NCBI RefSeq assembly: GCF_017876755.1
Contig: NZ_JAGIOO010000001.1
Coordinates: forward strand, 2,852,001-2,916,000
Direction: 5' to 3'
DNA length: 64,000 bases
Source: Crossiella equi
Lineage (GTDB): Bacteria > Actinomycetota > Actinomycetes > Mycobacteriales > Pseudonocardiaceae
A program made the position numbers and the translations under genes. The notes beneath the pieces were generated by a model. It saw only the letters and a list, made by a program, of their open reading frames with translations. It had not been told where the DNA came from and ran no database searches. Positions 8,780-17,881 of this stretch are shown here, one piece after another (the first letter of the stretch is position 1; every line of letters begins with the position of its first letter).

Positions 8780-10264
8780 CTAGGAGTCCAACCCGCGTTC
8801 CCCGCGCCAACGGGCATAACGGCCTGCCCGGTCGACCGCCCGGATGCGCTTCTCCGCCTCGTCGCGGGCCTGCTCGGTGGTGACCACGAGCAGCTGGTCG
8901 TCGAACTGCAACCGGGTCACCGGCTGCGGGGTGAAACCCTTGCCCCCGCGCACGACCAGGCTGACCGTGGCGCCCGCGGGCAGGCGCAGCTCGGAGACGT
9001 AGACGCCGTGCAGCTTGGAGCCGTTGGGGATGCGGATCTGGAGCAGCTCGGCGCCGAGCTCGTCCAGCGGGCCCGCGTCGACCTGGACCTCCTGCATCTC
9101 GCCGCGCCGCACCAGGCCGAGCCAGCGGGCCAGCACCGGCAGCGTGCCGCCCTGGATCAGGGTGAGCACCACGACCAGCACGAAGACCACGTCGACCAGG
9201 GTCTGCGCGCCGGGTAACCCGTTGGTCACCGGGATCATGGCCAGCACGATCGGCACCGCGCCGCGCAGCCCGGACCAGGACAGGAAGACCTGTTCGCGCC
9301 AGGGCACGCGGAAGGGCGTGGCCGACAGCAGCACCGACAGCGGGCGGGCCACGAGCACCAGCACCGCGCCGGCCACCAGGGCGGGGAAGAGCACGTGCGG
9401 CAGGCGCGAGGGCGAGGCGTACAGGCCGAGCAGGACGAACAGGCCGATCTGGGCGAGCCAGCCCAGGCCCTCGGCGAAGGAGAGGGTGTCCGAGCGGTGC
9501 GGCAGCCGGGCGTTGCCCAGCACCAGGCCCGCCACGTAGGCCGAGAGCAGCCCGGCGCCGTGCACGCCCTGCGCGGCGGCGTAGGCGAGCACGCACACGC
9601 CGACAGTGGCCAGCGGGTACAGGCCGGTGGCGGGCAGGGCCGCCCGGCGCAGCGCGGCCGCGCCCAGCCAGCCGAGCACGATGCCCACGACGGCCCCCAT
9701 GACGAGCTCGTAGAGCATCAGCGCGGGCGTGAACCAGGTGAACGGGTCACTGCTGGCGAGCAGCACCACGGCCAGGTACACGGGCGCGTCGTTGAGGCCG
9801 GACTCCAGCTCCAGCGCACCGACCAGGCGCTTGCTGACCCCGACCCCGCGCAGCACGCTGAACACGGCGGCCGCGTCGGTGGAGGAGAGCACCGCGCCCC
9901 ACAGCAACGCGGTGCGCCACTCCAGGCCGAGGATGAGGTGCAGCAGCCCACCCACGGCGAAGATGCTCACCGCGACGGCCACAGTGGACAGAAGGATGCC
10001 AGGCCCGAGTGCGGGTTTCACGGCCGACCACCGCGTGGTCAACCCGCCCTCGGCCAGGATCAGCACCAGCGCCGCGATGCCCAGCGACTGCGTGAGCCCG
10101 GCATCGGAGAACTGGATCCCGAGCCCGGACTCCCCGAGCAGGAGCCCAATACCCAGGTACAGCAAGAGAGACGGCAGACCGAGCTTGACGGACACGCGCA
10201 CGGCTAGAACCGCCACCAGGAGCACCCCGGCACCGATCCCGAGCACGGTCGTCAGGTCGGTCAT
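8780..10264 (-). CDS. Potassium/proton antiporter, CPA1 family with C-terminal TrkA-C domain
   Basis: Cation/proton antiporter of 494 residues with about twelve hydrophobic helices and the conserved 'GAVLSSTDAAAVFSVL' and 'LELESGLNDAPVY' segments, which carry the acidic transport residues. The C-terminal 110 residues (LGAELLQIRIPNGSKLHGV and onward) form a TrkA-C/RCK-C regulatory domain as in CvrA/NhaP2 proteins. The likely role is K+ or Na+ export coupled to proton entry. The ATG at 10264 follows a CCTGGAGGC ribosome site. A CACACT/AGTGTG inverted repeat lies just upstream. Confidence 0.9.
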   Translation of the reverse strand: MTDLTTVLGIGAGVLLVAVLAVRVSVKLGLPSLLLYLGIGLLLGESGLGIQFSDAGLTQSLGIAALVLILAEGGLTTRWSAVKPALGPGILLSTVAVAVSIFAVGGLLHLILGLEWRTALLWGAVLSSTDAAAVFSVLRGVGVSKRLVGALELESGLNDAPVYLAVVLLASSDPFTWFTPALMLYELVMGAVVGIVLGWLGAAALRRAALPATGLYPLATVGVCVLAYAAAQGVHGAGLLSAYVAGLVLGNARLPHRSDTLSFAEGLGWLAQIGLFVLLGLYASPSRLPHVLFPALVAGAVLVLVARPLSVLLSATPFRVPWREQVFLSWSGLRGAVPIVLAMIPVTNGLPGAQTLVDVVFVLVVVLTLIQGGTLPVLARWLGLVRRGEMQEVQVDAGPLDELGAELLQIRIPNGSKLHGVYVSELRLPAGATVSLVVRGGKGFTPQPVTRLQFDDQLLVVTTEQARDEAEKRIRAVDRAGRYARWRGERGLDS

Positions 10265-10281
10265 AGGGCGCCTCCAGGAAT

Positions 10282-10301
10282 CACACTAAGGGTCAAGTGT
10301 G
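10282..10301. promoter_or_regulatory. Inverted repeat upstream of the antiporter (possible operator)
   Basis: CACACT, eight bases, AGTGTG forms a 6-bp inverted repeat 18-37 bp upstream of the antiporter start. The TetR-family gene at 10423-11019 is transcribed toward it and could be the ligand, but this is only positional inference. The rest of the 10265-10422 gap shows nothing else. Confidence 0.35.
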
Positions 10302-10422
10302 TTCATTGTGGCTGCTCAGACGTGATTTTTCTGGAAATGCGATGAATCGTGCAAGCGTCTATGCCCAGACCTGCTCAGCATGGGAGAATCGGGGAATCGC
10401 CTCAGGTAACGCGGTGACGGGC

Positions 10423-11019
10423 TCAGCCCACCAGCTCGCGCCCGCCCAGCAGCGCCGCCACCGCCTCGTCCAGGTGCGCCCGCAGCTGTGGCCGCGACCG
10501 GGGCATCGCCGCCGGGGCCATGCGGAACAGGTGCGCGTGCCCGAGGTAGGCCGAGTAGGCCAGGACCGCCCGGCGGCGGGCCTCGCCGGCGGGGAAGCCG
10601 CACTGGCCGAAAAGTGTTGCCAGGTAAGCGATCCGGCGGTCGGTGACGCGGTCCAGGATCGGGCGGATGACCGGGTCGTCGCCCGCCGCCAGCAGGGCCA
10701 GCTCGACCGCGTCGTTCTCGGTCTGGTTGAGCACGCTCGCGAAGAGCTTGCGCAGCCTGCGTTCCGGGTCCGGTTCCTGTTCGGCGAAGGAGATCACGGT
10801 CTCGGTGTGCTCCACCGCCCAGCGTTCCAGGGTGGCCACGAGCAGCGCCTCGCGGTTGGCGAAGTGCCAGTAGGCGCTGCCCTTGGTGGCGCCCACCCGG
10901 GTGGCCAGCGGTTCGATGGCCACCGCGGCCAGGCCGCCCTCGGCCAGCGCGGTCAACGCCGCCGAGGTCCAGTCGGCCTTGGTGCGCCGCCGCCTGGCCG
11001 GCTCGCCCTTCGTGCTCAC
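10423..11019 (-). CDS. TetR-family transcriptional regulator
   Basis: A 198-residue one-component regulator. The N-terminal helix-turn-helix (residues about 12-58) reads 'AALTALAEGGLAAVAIEPLA', then VGATKGSAYWHFANREALL, which is diagnostic for TetR. The C-terminal ligand-binding half is helical and not assignable to a known effector. I choose the GTG at 11019 (VSTKGEPARRRR); a GTG at 11040 is in frame but at the edge of a strong hairpin. It probably controls itself and/or the antiporter 158 bp downstream. Confidence 0.88.
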   Translation of the reverse strand: MSTKGEPARRRRTKADWTSAALTALAEGGLAAVAIEPLATRVGATKGSAYWHFANREALLVATLERWAVEHTETVISFAEQEPDPERRLRKLFASVLNQTENDAVELALLAAGDDPVIRPILDRVTDRRIAYLATLFGQCGFPAGEARRRAVLAYSAYLGHAHLFRMAPAAMPRSRPQLRAHLDEAVAALLGGRELVG

Positions 11020-11040
11020 CCGGCACACCGTACACGGCAC

Positions 11041-11076
11041 GGGGCCCTTCCATACTCTGCCGTATGGAAGGGCCCC
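11041..11076. terminator. Perfect 15-bp hairpin after ileS, also just upstream of the TetR gene
   Basis: GGGGCCCTTCCATAC, six-base loop, GTATGGAAGGGCCCC: 15 of 15 pairs. It begins 22 bp after the ileS stop and ends 21 bp before the TetR start, on the same strand. It has no T-tract, as is common for high-GC actinobacterial terminators. The inner palindrome CCATAC...GTATGG could instead be the TetR operator. Confidence 0.7.
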
Positions 11077-11098
11077 GGTGTCCGTTTCCCCTGCCGCG

Positions 11099-14000
11099 TC
11101 AGGCCTTGCGGACCGCCACGGTCACCGCGGTGCCCTCACCGACCGAACCCGCGAAGCCCGCCTCGCCGGTCTCGCCGTGCACCAGCGACACCGCCAGGGT
11201 CTCCTCGCCGATGAAGGCGGCGAAGGCGTCGACCGCCGCGCGCGCCTCCTGCGGCACCGAGACGGTCAGCTCGATGCGGTCGGAGACCTCCAGCGCCGCC
11301 TCGCGCCGGGCCTGCTGCACCACGCGCACCAGGTCGCGGGCCAGGCCCTCGGCCGCCAGCTCCTCGGTGACCTCGGTGTCCAGCACGACCAGGCCGGACC
11401 CGCCGGGCAGCGCGGCCGCCGCCCCCGGGTCGGAGGAGACCAGGCGCTGCTCGTACTCGGTGGGCAGCAGCTCGATGCCCGCCGCGACCACGGCACCCGA
11501 CGGCGAGGTGGTCCACTCCCCCGCCTTCACCGCCTTGATCACCTTCTGCGTGTCGCCGCCCAGGCGCGGGCCGCAGGCGCGGGCGTTGACCGCCAGCTCC
11601 ACCCGGCCGTGCGCGGCCACGTCCGTGCTGAGCACGACCTGCTTGACGTTGACCTCGTCGCGGATCAGGGCCGCGAACGGCTCCAGGTCCTCGGCGTAGG
11701 GCGCGGCCACCACGAGCTTGGCCAGCGGCAGGCGCACGCGCAGCTTGTTGGCCTTGCGCAGCGACAGCGCGGTCGAGCACACCTGGCGCACCTCGTCCAT
11801 GGCCGCGACGAGCCTGTCGTCGGCGGGCAGGTCCGCGGTGGCCGGGTAGTCGGTCAGGTGCACCGAGCGCCCGCCGGTGAGCCCGCGCCAGACCGCCTCG
11901 GTGGTCAGCGGCAGCAGCGGCGCGGTCACCCGGCAGACGACCTCGAGCACGGTGTGCAGCGTGTCCACCGCGTCCTGCTCGCCCGCCCAGAACCGCTCGC
12001 GCGAGCGCCGCACGTACCAGTTGGTGAGGACCTCCAGGAACTCCCGCACCGCCTGGTGCGCGGTGGACAGGTCGTAGCCGTCCAGCCCGCCCCGCACGTC
12101 CCGGACCAGGTCGTGCGTCTTGGCCAGGATGTAGCGGTCCAGCACGTGCGCGCTGTCCACCCGCCAGGTGCCCTCCACGCCCGCCGCGTTGGCGTACAGC
12201 GACAGGAAGTACCAGGAGTTCCACAGCGGCAGCACGGCCTGGCGCACCGCGTCGCGGATGCCGCGCTCGGTGACGCTCAGGTCGCCGCCCCGGGACACCG
12301 GGCTGGCCAGCAGGAACCAGCGCATGGCGTCGGAGCCGTCGCGGTCGAAGACCTCCCGGACATCCGGGTAGTTCTTCTTCGACTTGGACATCTTCTGGCC
12401 GTCGTCGCCGAGCACGGTGCCGTGCACCAGGCAGTTGCGGAAGGCCGGGCGGTCGAACAGCGCCGTGGCCAGCACGTGCATGGTGTAGAACCAGCCGCGC
12501 GTCTGCGCGGTGTACTCCACGATGAAGTCACCCGGGTAGTGGTCCTCGAACCACTCGGCGTTCTCGAACGGGTAGTGCACCTGCGCGAAGGACATCGAGC
12601 CGGACTCGAACCAGCAGTCCAGCACCTCCGGCACGCGCCGCATCACCGACTTGCCGGTCGGGTCGTCCGGGTTCGGGCGCACCAGGTCGTCGACCACCGG
12701 GCGGTGCAGGTCGGTCGGGCGCACGCCGAAGTCGCGCTCCAGCTCGTCCAGCGAGCCGTAGACATCCACGCGCGGGTAGGCCGGGTCGTCGGAGACCCAC
12801 ACCGGGATCGGGGAGCCCCAGAACCGGTTGCGGGAGATCGACCAGTCGCGCGCGTTCTCCAGCCACTTGCCGAACTGGCCGTCCTTGATGTGGCCGGGCA
12901 CCCAGTTGATGTCCTGGTTGAGCTCGACCATGCGGTCCTTGAACTTGGTGACCGCGACGAACCAGGAGGAGACCGCGCGCTGGATCAGCGGGCTGTCACA
13001 GCGCCAGCAGTGCGGGTACGGGTGGTTGTAGGTCTCGTGGCGCAGCAGCACACCAGCGGCCTTGAGGTCGCGGATGATCGCCTTGTTCGCCTCGAAGACG
13101 TGCGTGCCCGCGTACGGCGGCACCTCGGCGGTGAACTCGCCCCGGGAGTTGACCGGGACGACCGCCTCGATGTCGGCGGCGTCGGTGACCGCCTTGTCCT
13201 CCTCACCGAAGGCGGGCGCGATGTGCACGACGCCGGTGCCGTCCTCGGTGGTGACGTAGTCCGCGGTGAGCACCTGGTGGGCGTTCTCGCGGCCGGCGAA
13301 GAACGGGAACACCGGCGTGTACCGGCGGCCCACCAGCTCCGAGCCCTTGTACCGGGCGACCACGCGCTCGGCGGCGTCCTCGCCAAGCTCGCGGGCGTAG
13401 GCGGCCAGCCGGGCCTCGGCCAGCAGGTAGCGCTCGCCCTCGTGCTCGACCACGACGTAGTCCACGTCCGGGCCGACGGCCATGGCGAGGTTGCTGGGCA
13501 GCGTCCACGGCGTGGTCGTCCAGACCAGGGCCAGCTCGCCGGACTCCAGGCGCATCCCGACGGTCACCGCCGGGTCCTGCCGGTCGCGGTAGACGTCGTC
13601 CATCTTGGTCTCGGTGTTGGACAGCGGCGTCTCGCAGCGCCAGCAGTACCAGAGCACGCGGAAGCCCTCGTAGACCAGGCCCTTGTCCCACAGCGACTTG
13701 AACGCCCACATGACCGACTCCATGTAGGGCAGGTCCAGGGTCTTGTAGTCGTTGTCGAAGTCGACCCAGCGCGCCTGGCGGGTGACGTAGTCGCGCCAGT
13801 CGCCGGTGAACTGGAGCACCGAGGCCCGGCACGCCTCGTTGAACTTCTCGATGCCGAGCGCCTCGATCTCGGACTTGTGGTTGATGCCGAGTTCCTTCTC
13901 CACCGCGATCTCGGCGGGCATGCCGTGGCAGTCCCAGCCGAAGCGGCGCTCGACGCGCTTGCCGAGCATGGTCTGGTAGCGCGGCACCACGTCCTTGACG

Positions 14001-14227
14001 TAGCCGGTGAGCAGGTGCCCGTAGTGCGGCAGGCCGTTGGCGAAGGGCGGGCCGTCGTAGAAGACGAACTCGTTGCCGCCGTTCTCACCGGCGGGCCGGG
14101 CGTCGACGCTGGCCTGGAAGGTCTGGTCGGAGGCCCAGTAGGCCAGCACGTCACGCTCCAGCACCGGGAACGAGGGCTGGGCGGGCACGCCCGCGGCGCT
14201 GTCGAGTTCGACCTTGGGGTAGGCCAT
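11099..14227 (-). CDS. ileS: Isoleucyl-tRNA synthetase
   Basis: Charges tRNA-Ile with isoleucine. The class I enzyme has 1042 residues. The HIGH-type motif PHYGH is at residues 67-71, the editing domain is in the middle ([13 protein letters not shown]), and KMSKS is at about residues 612-616. The C-terminal anticodon-binding region follows. Length and sequence fit the long, eukaryote-like IleS group common in actinobacteria, which in other species is associated with low mupirocin sensitivity; that is family knowledge, not shown here. The ATG at 14227 follows a GAGGAG site. Longer in-frame readings run into the T-box leader and are artefacts. Confidence 0.96.
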   Translation of the reverse strand: MAYPKVELDSAAGVPAQPSFPVLERDVLAYWASDQTFQASVDARPAGENGGNEFVFYDGPPFANGLPHYGHLLTGYVKDVVPRYQTMLGKRVERRFGWDCHGMPAEIAVEKELGINHKSEIEALGIEKFNEACRASVLQFTGDWRDYVTRQARWVDFDNDYKTLDLPYMESVMWAFKSLWDKGLVYEGFRVLWYCWRCETPLSNTETKMDDVYRDRQDPAVTVGMRLESGELALVWTTTPWTLPSNLAMAVGPDVDYVVVEHEGERYLLAEARLAAYARELGEDAAERVVARYKGSELVGRRYTPVFPFFAGRENAHQVLTADYVTTEDGTGVVHIAPAFGEEDKAVTDAADIEAVVPVNSRGEFTAEVPPYAGTHVFEANKAIIRDLKAAGVLLRHETYNHPYPHCWRCDSPLIQRAVSSWFVAVTKFKDRMVELNQDINWVPGHIKDGQFGKWLENARDWSISRNRFWGSPIPVWVSDDPAYPRVDVYGSLDELERDFGVRPTDLHRPVVDDLVRPNPDDPTGKSVMRRVPEVLDCWFESGSMSFAQVHYPFENAEWFEDHYPGDFIVEYTAQTRGWFYTMHVLATALFDRPAFRNCLVHGTVLGDDGQKMSKSKKNYPDVREVFDRDGSDAMRWFLLASPVSRGGDLSVTERGIRDAVRQAVLPLWNSWYFLSLYANAAGVEGTWRVDSAHVLDRYILAKTHDLVRDVRGGLDGYDLSTAHQAVREFLEVLTNWYVRRSRERFWAGEQDAVDTLHTVLEVVCRVTAPLLPLTTEAVWRGLTGGRSVHLTDYPATADLPADDRLVAAMDEVRQVCSTALSLRKANKLRVRLPLAKLVVAAPYAEDLEPFAALIRDEVNVKQVVLSTDVAAHGRVELAVNARACGPRLGGDTQKVIKAVKAGEWTTSPSGAVVAAGIELLPTEYEQRLVSSDPGAAAALPGGSGLVVLDTEVTEELAAEGLARDLVRVVQQARREAALEVSDRIELTVSVPQEARAAVDAFAAFIGEETLAVSLVHGETGEAGFAGSVGEGTAVTVAVRKA

Positions 14228-14239
14228 GGAGGGTGCTCC

Positions 14240-14450
14240 TCGCGCTGTCGTCGTCCGTCTCGTACGGGCCGGAGCCCACACGGGGACGACGGGCCTGGCG
14301 GCCTGCCGCGGTACCACCCCGCTTGCCGCCCACGCGGGACGGCCACTCGTTGGTCGGCTGTGACGGGCCGTCCCGTCCGGTTCTACTGGGGCGCCCAGGG
14401 GCGCCTGTTCTTCCGGAGGCTCCCCGGTGATGGCCGGATCGATGCCTGTG
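14240..14450 (-). promoter_or_regulatory. T-box leader for ileS (isoleucine specifier)
   Basis: The minus-strand leader of ileS contains the T-box core GGGGTGGTACCGCGG (14320-14306), which binds the uncharged tRNA 3' end. Upstream is a compact stem I segment CCATCACCGGGGAGCC whose AUC at 14431-14429 is the likely isoleucine specifier codon. The AGTAGAACCGGACGGG block follows it. The layout matches the short actinobacterial ileS T-boxes thought to act on translation. The start-proximal GGAGCACC could be sequestered by GGGCTCC in the leader, which is an inference. The remaining bases up to 14617 show only a weak promoter-like TTACTC at 14463-14458. Confidence 0.9.
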
Positions 14451-14617
14451 CTGTCAAGAGTAACCAGGTGGGCAAATCCGTTGTTCCGGGGGCCGGTTCC
14501 GCCATAGCGGTAACGCGCCGCCGTGTGCTCCCCCAAACGGCGTCACTCTGGGTGAGTTGGTACTACTTAGACAACTTGATGTTGGTGAGGCTGGGGGCCC
14601 ATGAACACGCCGTGTCG

Positions 14618-15187
14618 TCAGCGGGCTCGTCCCGCCCGGTGCTCGGCGGCGAGCCTGCGGTCCGGGGTGCAGCGGCCGCACGGCGTGAAGCCAAGCTCCC
14701 GCGCCTCCCGCACCGGCATGCGCAGCGTGGTCTCGCCGGTCAGCCCGGCACAGGTCGCCAGGTGGTACCTCGGGTGCTCGTCGACCACGCGCACCTCGGC
14801 GGTCAGCGCCGAGACGACCAACAGGTCCGCGGCGTCCGTGTCCTCCTCAGCGGCTTCGAACGCAGCCGCCGGGGACCCCACCCTCTGGGTGGCGTCCCCG
14901 GCGCTCTCGTCGTTCTCAGGGCCGTTCGGGGCCTCGTCCCGCGCGGTACCGGCCGCCCCGGCGTGTTCTCCAGCATCCGGACGGCCGACTTCCCCATCAG
15001 CAGCCGAGTCCTCCGGATCCGCGGCGTCCGCCCGACGACGGCGCTGGAACCAGTCGGCGAACAGCAGCAGCGCAGCTGCCGCGCTCGCGACGACCGATCC
15101 CCACGCCCAGGCGGTCACCCCGGAGACCAGGGCGGTGACCAGCAGCCCGAAGGCGGCCAGCACCAGCAGCAGGACCAGGAACAGCAC
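14618..15187 (-). CDS. Small membrane protein with Ada-like cysteine motif
   Basis: A 189-residue protein with two hydrophobic segments at residues about 1-20 and 22-45. A disordered acidic linker (about 55-115) follows, and then a compact C-terminal domain. That domain has YHLATCAGL and GFTPCGRCTPD; the spacing of one Cys and a CxxC recalls the zinc-binding N-terminus of Ada and related small domains. The GTG start at 15187 has a GGAG site upstream. It lies between wag31 and ileS on the same strand, a place where actinobacteria often encode conserved membrane proteins. A role in envelope growth is only suggested by position. Confidence 0.8.
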   Translation of the reverse strand: MLFLVLLLVLAAFGLLVTALVSGVTAWAWGSVVASAAAALLLFADWFQRRRRADAADPEDSAADGEVGRPDAGEHAGAAGTARDEAPNGPENDESAGDATQRVGSPAAAFEAAEEDTDAADLLVVSALTAEVRVVDEHPRYHLATCAGLTGETTLRMPVREARELGFTPCGRCTPDRRLAAEHRAGRAR

Positions 15188-15209
15188 CTGCCACGCTCCT
15201 CGCCGAAGG

Positions 15210-16037
15210 TCAGCCGGCCTCAGCCGCGCGCGTGCCGAAGGTGTAGCCGGACTGGTTGGCTCGGCTCTCCGTCGGCGCCGCCGGGGCAGCGGAGCCCTGG
15301 TCGATCAGTTCCTGCAGACGGGACTCCAGGAACGTCTTCAGCCTGGTGCGGTACTCACGCTCGAAGGTGCGGAGCGTGTCGAGCTTCTTCTCCAGCGCGT
15401 TCTTCTCCTGGGTGATGGAGCCCATCACCTCGGTGTGCTTGCGCTGCGCGTCGCGTTCCAGCGCGGAGGCCTTCTCGCGGGCCTGCCGCTCCAGCGTCTC
15501 CGCACGGGTGCGGGCGTCGTTCAGCATCGTCTCGGCGCGGGTGCGCGCCTCGTTGACCATGCTGTCCGCCTTGGCCCGGGCCTCGGAGAGCAGCTGCTCG
15601 GACTTCGTGCGGGCCTCCGACAGCATGCCGTCGGACTCCGCCTTGGCCTCACCGGTGAGCCGGTCGGCCATCTCCTGGGCCAGGCCCAGGACCTTGGCGG
15701 CCTGCACGTGGTGGTCGCCACCGGGGGAGGTCTGCTCCATCACCGAGGGCGGGGGCACGGGGGTGAGGCGACGCGGCTCGTCGACGGCGCGCACCGGGGA
15801 GTGCCCGCCCGCGACGGTCTTGGTCCGCGCGTCCTCAAGCTCAACGCGGGCGTTGCTGAGCTGGCTGTCGAGCTGCTCGACCTGCTGGCGCAGGTCGTTG
15901 TTCTCCTCGATCAGCCGGGCCAGCTCGGCCTCGATGAGGTCGAGGAAGGCATCGACCTCGTCCTCGTTGTAGCCCCGCTTGCCTATCGGCGGCTTGCTGA
16001 ACGCCACATTATGAACGTCGGCGGGGGTCAAGCCCAT
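15210..16037 (-). CDS. wag31: DivIVA/Wag31 polar growth protein
   Basis: Coiled-coil protein that marks cell poles and directs tip growth in actinobacteria. It has 275 residues. The N-terminal DivIVA membrane-binding domain reads [18 protein letters not shown], then [17 protein letters not shown] short coiled coil (about 30-65) is followed by a Pro-containing linker and a long second coiled coil (about 95-245) with heptads such as [20 protein letters not shown]. The linker around residues 75-95 is where the mycobacterial protein is phosphorylated. The 3' neighbours and the sepF-yggT order are the canonical set. Confidence 0.96.
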   Translation of the reverse strand: MGLTPADVHNVAFSKPPIGKRGYNEDEVDAFLDLIEAELARLIEENNDLRQQVEQLDSQLSNARVELEDARTKTVAGGHSPVRAVDEPRRLTPVPPPSVMEQTSPGGDHHVQAAKVLGLAQEMADRLTGEAKAESDGMLSEARTKSEQLLSEARAKADSMVNEARTRAETMLNDARTRAETLERQAREKASALERDAQRKHTEVMGSITQEKNALEKKLDTLRTFEREYRTRLKTFLESRLQELIDQGSAAPAAPTESRANQSGYTFGTRAAEAG

Positions 16038-16083
16038 CTTCTCACCTCACGCACTCGGGGCTGCTTCTGGTCCAGTGTCCCCG

Positions 16084-16368
16084 TCACTGGACCGGGACCA
16101 ATCGCATCAGGATCAACACGACCAGCACCAGCACCATAATCGACAAGTCCAGTCCGATCCCCCCGATTCGAACCATCGGGATCACCCGACGAGCCAGTGA
16201 GACCGGGGGGTCGGTCACTGTGTAGATGGTCTCCAGCGTCACCGCAACCCCGCCCGCCGGCCGCCAGTCCCTGGCGAACGATCGGACGAGCTCGACGACC
16301 AGCCTGGCCGTCAGTAGCAGCCAGAAGGCGAACAGCAGGTAATAGGCGATGACCCAGACCGGTTGCAC
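16084..16368 (-). CDS. YggT-family membrane protein
   Basis: A small integral membrane protein of 94 residues with two YggT-type segments: PVWVIAYYLLFAFWLLLTARLVV at the N-terminus, and a second hydrophobic stretch at the C-terminus. Between them is the conserved TDPPVSLARRVIPMVRIGGIGLDL, the signature of the family. I start at the GTG at 16368, because the extended frame overlaps sepF with unlike sequence. YggT proteins lie between sepF and divIVA across Gram-positives and are linked to division or osmotic robustness; the molecular role is unknown. Confidence 0.88.
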   Translation of the reverse strand: MQPVWVIAYYLLFAFWLLLTARLVVELVRSFARDWRPAGGVAVTLETIYTVTDPPVSLARRVIPMVRIGGIGLDLSIMVLVLVVLILMRLVPVQ

Positions 16369-16387
16369 GCCCCCACTCTGCCACTTT

Positions 16388-17092
16388 CTAGCTCTGGCTG
16401 AAGTAGCCACCCTCGGCCAGGCGCCTGCGGTCCTCCGCGGTGACGCTGACATTGGGCGGTGAGAGAAGGAACACCTTGTTGGTGACCTTGTCGATGTCGC
16501 CGCGCAGCGCGAAGGCCAGACCGGCGGCGAAGTCGACCAGGCGGCGCGCGTCGGCGTCGGCCATGCCGGTCAGGTTGATGATGACCGGGGTGCCCTCGCG
16601 GTAGTGCTCGCCGATCGTGCGCGCCTCCAGGTAGCTGCGCGGCGCGAGCGTGGTGATGCGGCTGAGCGGGTGCGAGGGGTGCTCGATGACGGCCCGCTGG
16701 CGCGGGGTCGGCTCGAGCTCGGGCTGCGGGCTGACCGCCAGCGCGCCGCGCGTGGGCGGCGCCGGGGAGGTGGTCGGCGCGGTGCCGCTCTGGGCCCAGG
16801 GCCTGCGGGAACGCGCGGGCTCGGGCTCCGGCTCGTAGTCGTCGACGTCCTCGACCAGCTCCGGGCGGTAGGTGCCGAAGCGCCGCCGCCGCGACCCGCG
16901 CTCGCCGTAGGAGTCGTAGCCGTCGTCACCGCCGTAGCGGCGGTCGCGGTCGCCGTAGTCCCGGTCCGCGTAGTCGTCACCGTACTCACGGCTGCGGCCG
17001 TGGTAGCGGTCGTCCTCTTCGGTGGCGTACCGGTCGACTTCGTCGGCGGGGACCATTCCGAAGTAGGCCTTCAGCTTCTGGAGCGCGCTCAT
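16388..17092 (-). CDS. sepF: Cell division protein SepF
   Basis: Membrane anchor for the FtsZ ring in bacteria that lack FtsA/ZipA. The 234-residue protein starts with an amphipathic helix (MSALQKLKAYFGMV). It has an Asp/Tyr/Arg-rich linker to about residue 140 and ends in the SepF fold 'APRSYLEARTIGEHYREG', VIINLTGM and FLLSPPNVSVTAED. The linker is acidic and tyrosine-rich (YATEEDDRYHGRSREYGDD). The FtsZ C-terminal peptide it should bind is encoded at 18775. The gene is 54 bp downstream of yggS. Confidence 0.95.
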   Translation of the reverse strand: MSALQKLKAYFGMVPADEVDRYATEEDDRYHGRSREYGDDYADRDYGDRDRRYGGDDGYDSYGERGSRRRRFGTYRPELVEDVDDYEPEPEPARSRRPWAQSGTAPTTSPAPPTRGALAVSPQPELEPTPRQRAVIEHPSHPLSRITTLAPRSYLEARTIGEHYREGTPVIINLTGMADADARRLVDFAAGLAFALRGDIDKVTNKVFLLSPPNVSVTAEDRRRLAEGGYFSQS

Positions 17093-17146
17093 CGCCAGCC
17101 CTTCCTACTTCTGGACGACCCACCGCCGTGGCCTCCGTCCCACGAC

Positions 17147-17881
17147 TTAGGGCGAGGTTAGCCGCCGTTCGCCGAGCAACGAGGTTCCGACACGCACACA
17201 GGTCGAACCGTGGTCAATCGCCGCTTCCAAGTCCCCGCTCATGCCCGCGGACACCATGTCGGCACCGGAATACTCGCTTCTAAGACGCCTGGACACCTCA
17301 GCGAGTTCCCCGAAAGCGGCATGAGGATTACTACCTAGGGGTGCGATCGCCATCACACCCTTCAAGGTCAGTTCACCCGATTGAGTGATCTTCCCCACAA
17401 GGTCAGCGAATTGATCTTGCGGAACCCCGCCCCGGTGTGGGTCACCGTCGAGGCTCACCTGTGCCAGGACCGCCAAGGGGTGGTCGCGCTCCCCCGCCAG
17501 GCGTGCCCTGGCCACCGCCCCGGCGAGGGCTTCGGCGAGCCGGACGCTGTCCACCGTCTGGACGACGTCCGCCCACTTGATCACGTGGCGTGCCTTGTTG
17601 CGCTGCAGTCGCCCGATCAGGTGCCAACGGGGCCGGATACCCAGAGCGGCGAGCTCCTCGGCCTTCGCGGCGGCCTCCTGCTCCCGCGACTCGCCGAACT
17701 CGGTGAGCCCGAGCTCGTGCAGCAGGGCCACGTCGGAGGCGGGATGGTTCTTGGTGATGGCCAGCAGCTGGACCTCGTCCCGGTCCCGCCCGGCGGCCCG
17801 GCAGGCGGCGGCGATGCGCTCCTCGATCCCGGCCAGGTTCTCGGCCAGCTCGGCGCGGCGCGCCTCGGTGCCCGCGCTCAT
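17147..17881 (-). CDS. YggS/PROSC-family PLP homeostasis protein
   Basis: Single-domain PLP-binding protein of 244 residues with a TIM-barrel fold of the alanine racemase N-terminal type. The PLP lysine is Lys44 in LLAITKNHPASD. Other motifs are FGESREQEA, WHLIGRLQRNKA and 'VSAGMSGDLEAAIDHGSTCVRVGTSLLG' split over the C-terminus. The family buffers pyridoxal phosphate and has no known catalytic turnover. The ATG at 17881 overlaps pgeF by 4 bp. Its place between pgeF and sepF is conserved in Gram-positive division clusters. Confidence 0.94.
   Translation of the reverse strand: MSAGTEARRAELAENLAGIEERIAAACRAAGRDRDEVQLLAITKNHPASDVALLHELGLTEFGESREQEAAAKAEELAALGIRPRWHLIGRLQRNKARHVIKWADVVQTVDSVRLAEALAGAVARARLAGERDHPLAVLAQVSLDGDPHRGGVPQDQFADLVGKITQSGELTLKGVMAIAPLGSNPHAAFGELAEVSRRLRSEYSGADMVSAGMSGDLEAAIDHGSTCVRVGTSLLGERRLTSP

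Noticed and set aside
14228-14536. N-terminal extension of IleS (about 100 extra residues)
   Set aside because: The extension is translation of the T-box leader, has no homology to IleS, and the ATG at 14227 has a good ribosome site.
16160-16180. GGTTCGAATC-like T-loop sequence on the minus strand
   Set aside because: It lies inside the YggT coding region (MVRIGGIG) and no acceptor or anticodon stems can be drawn around it, so it is not a tRNA.
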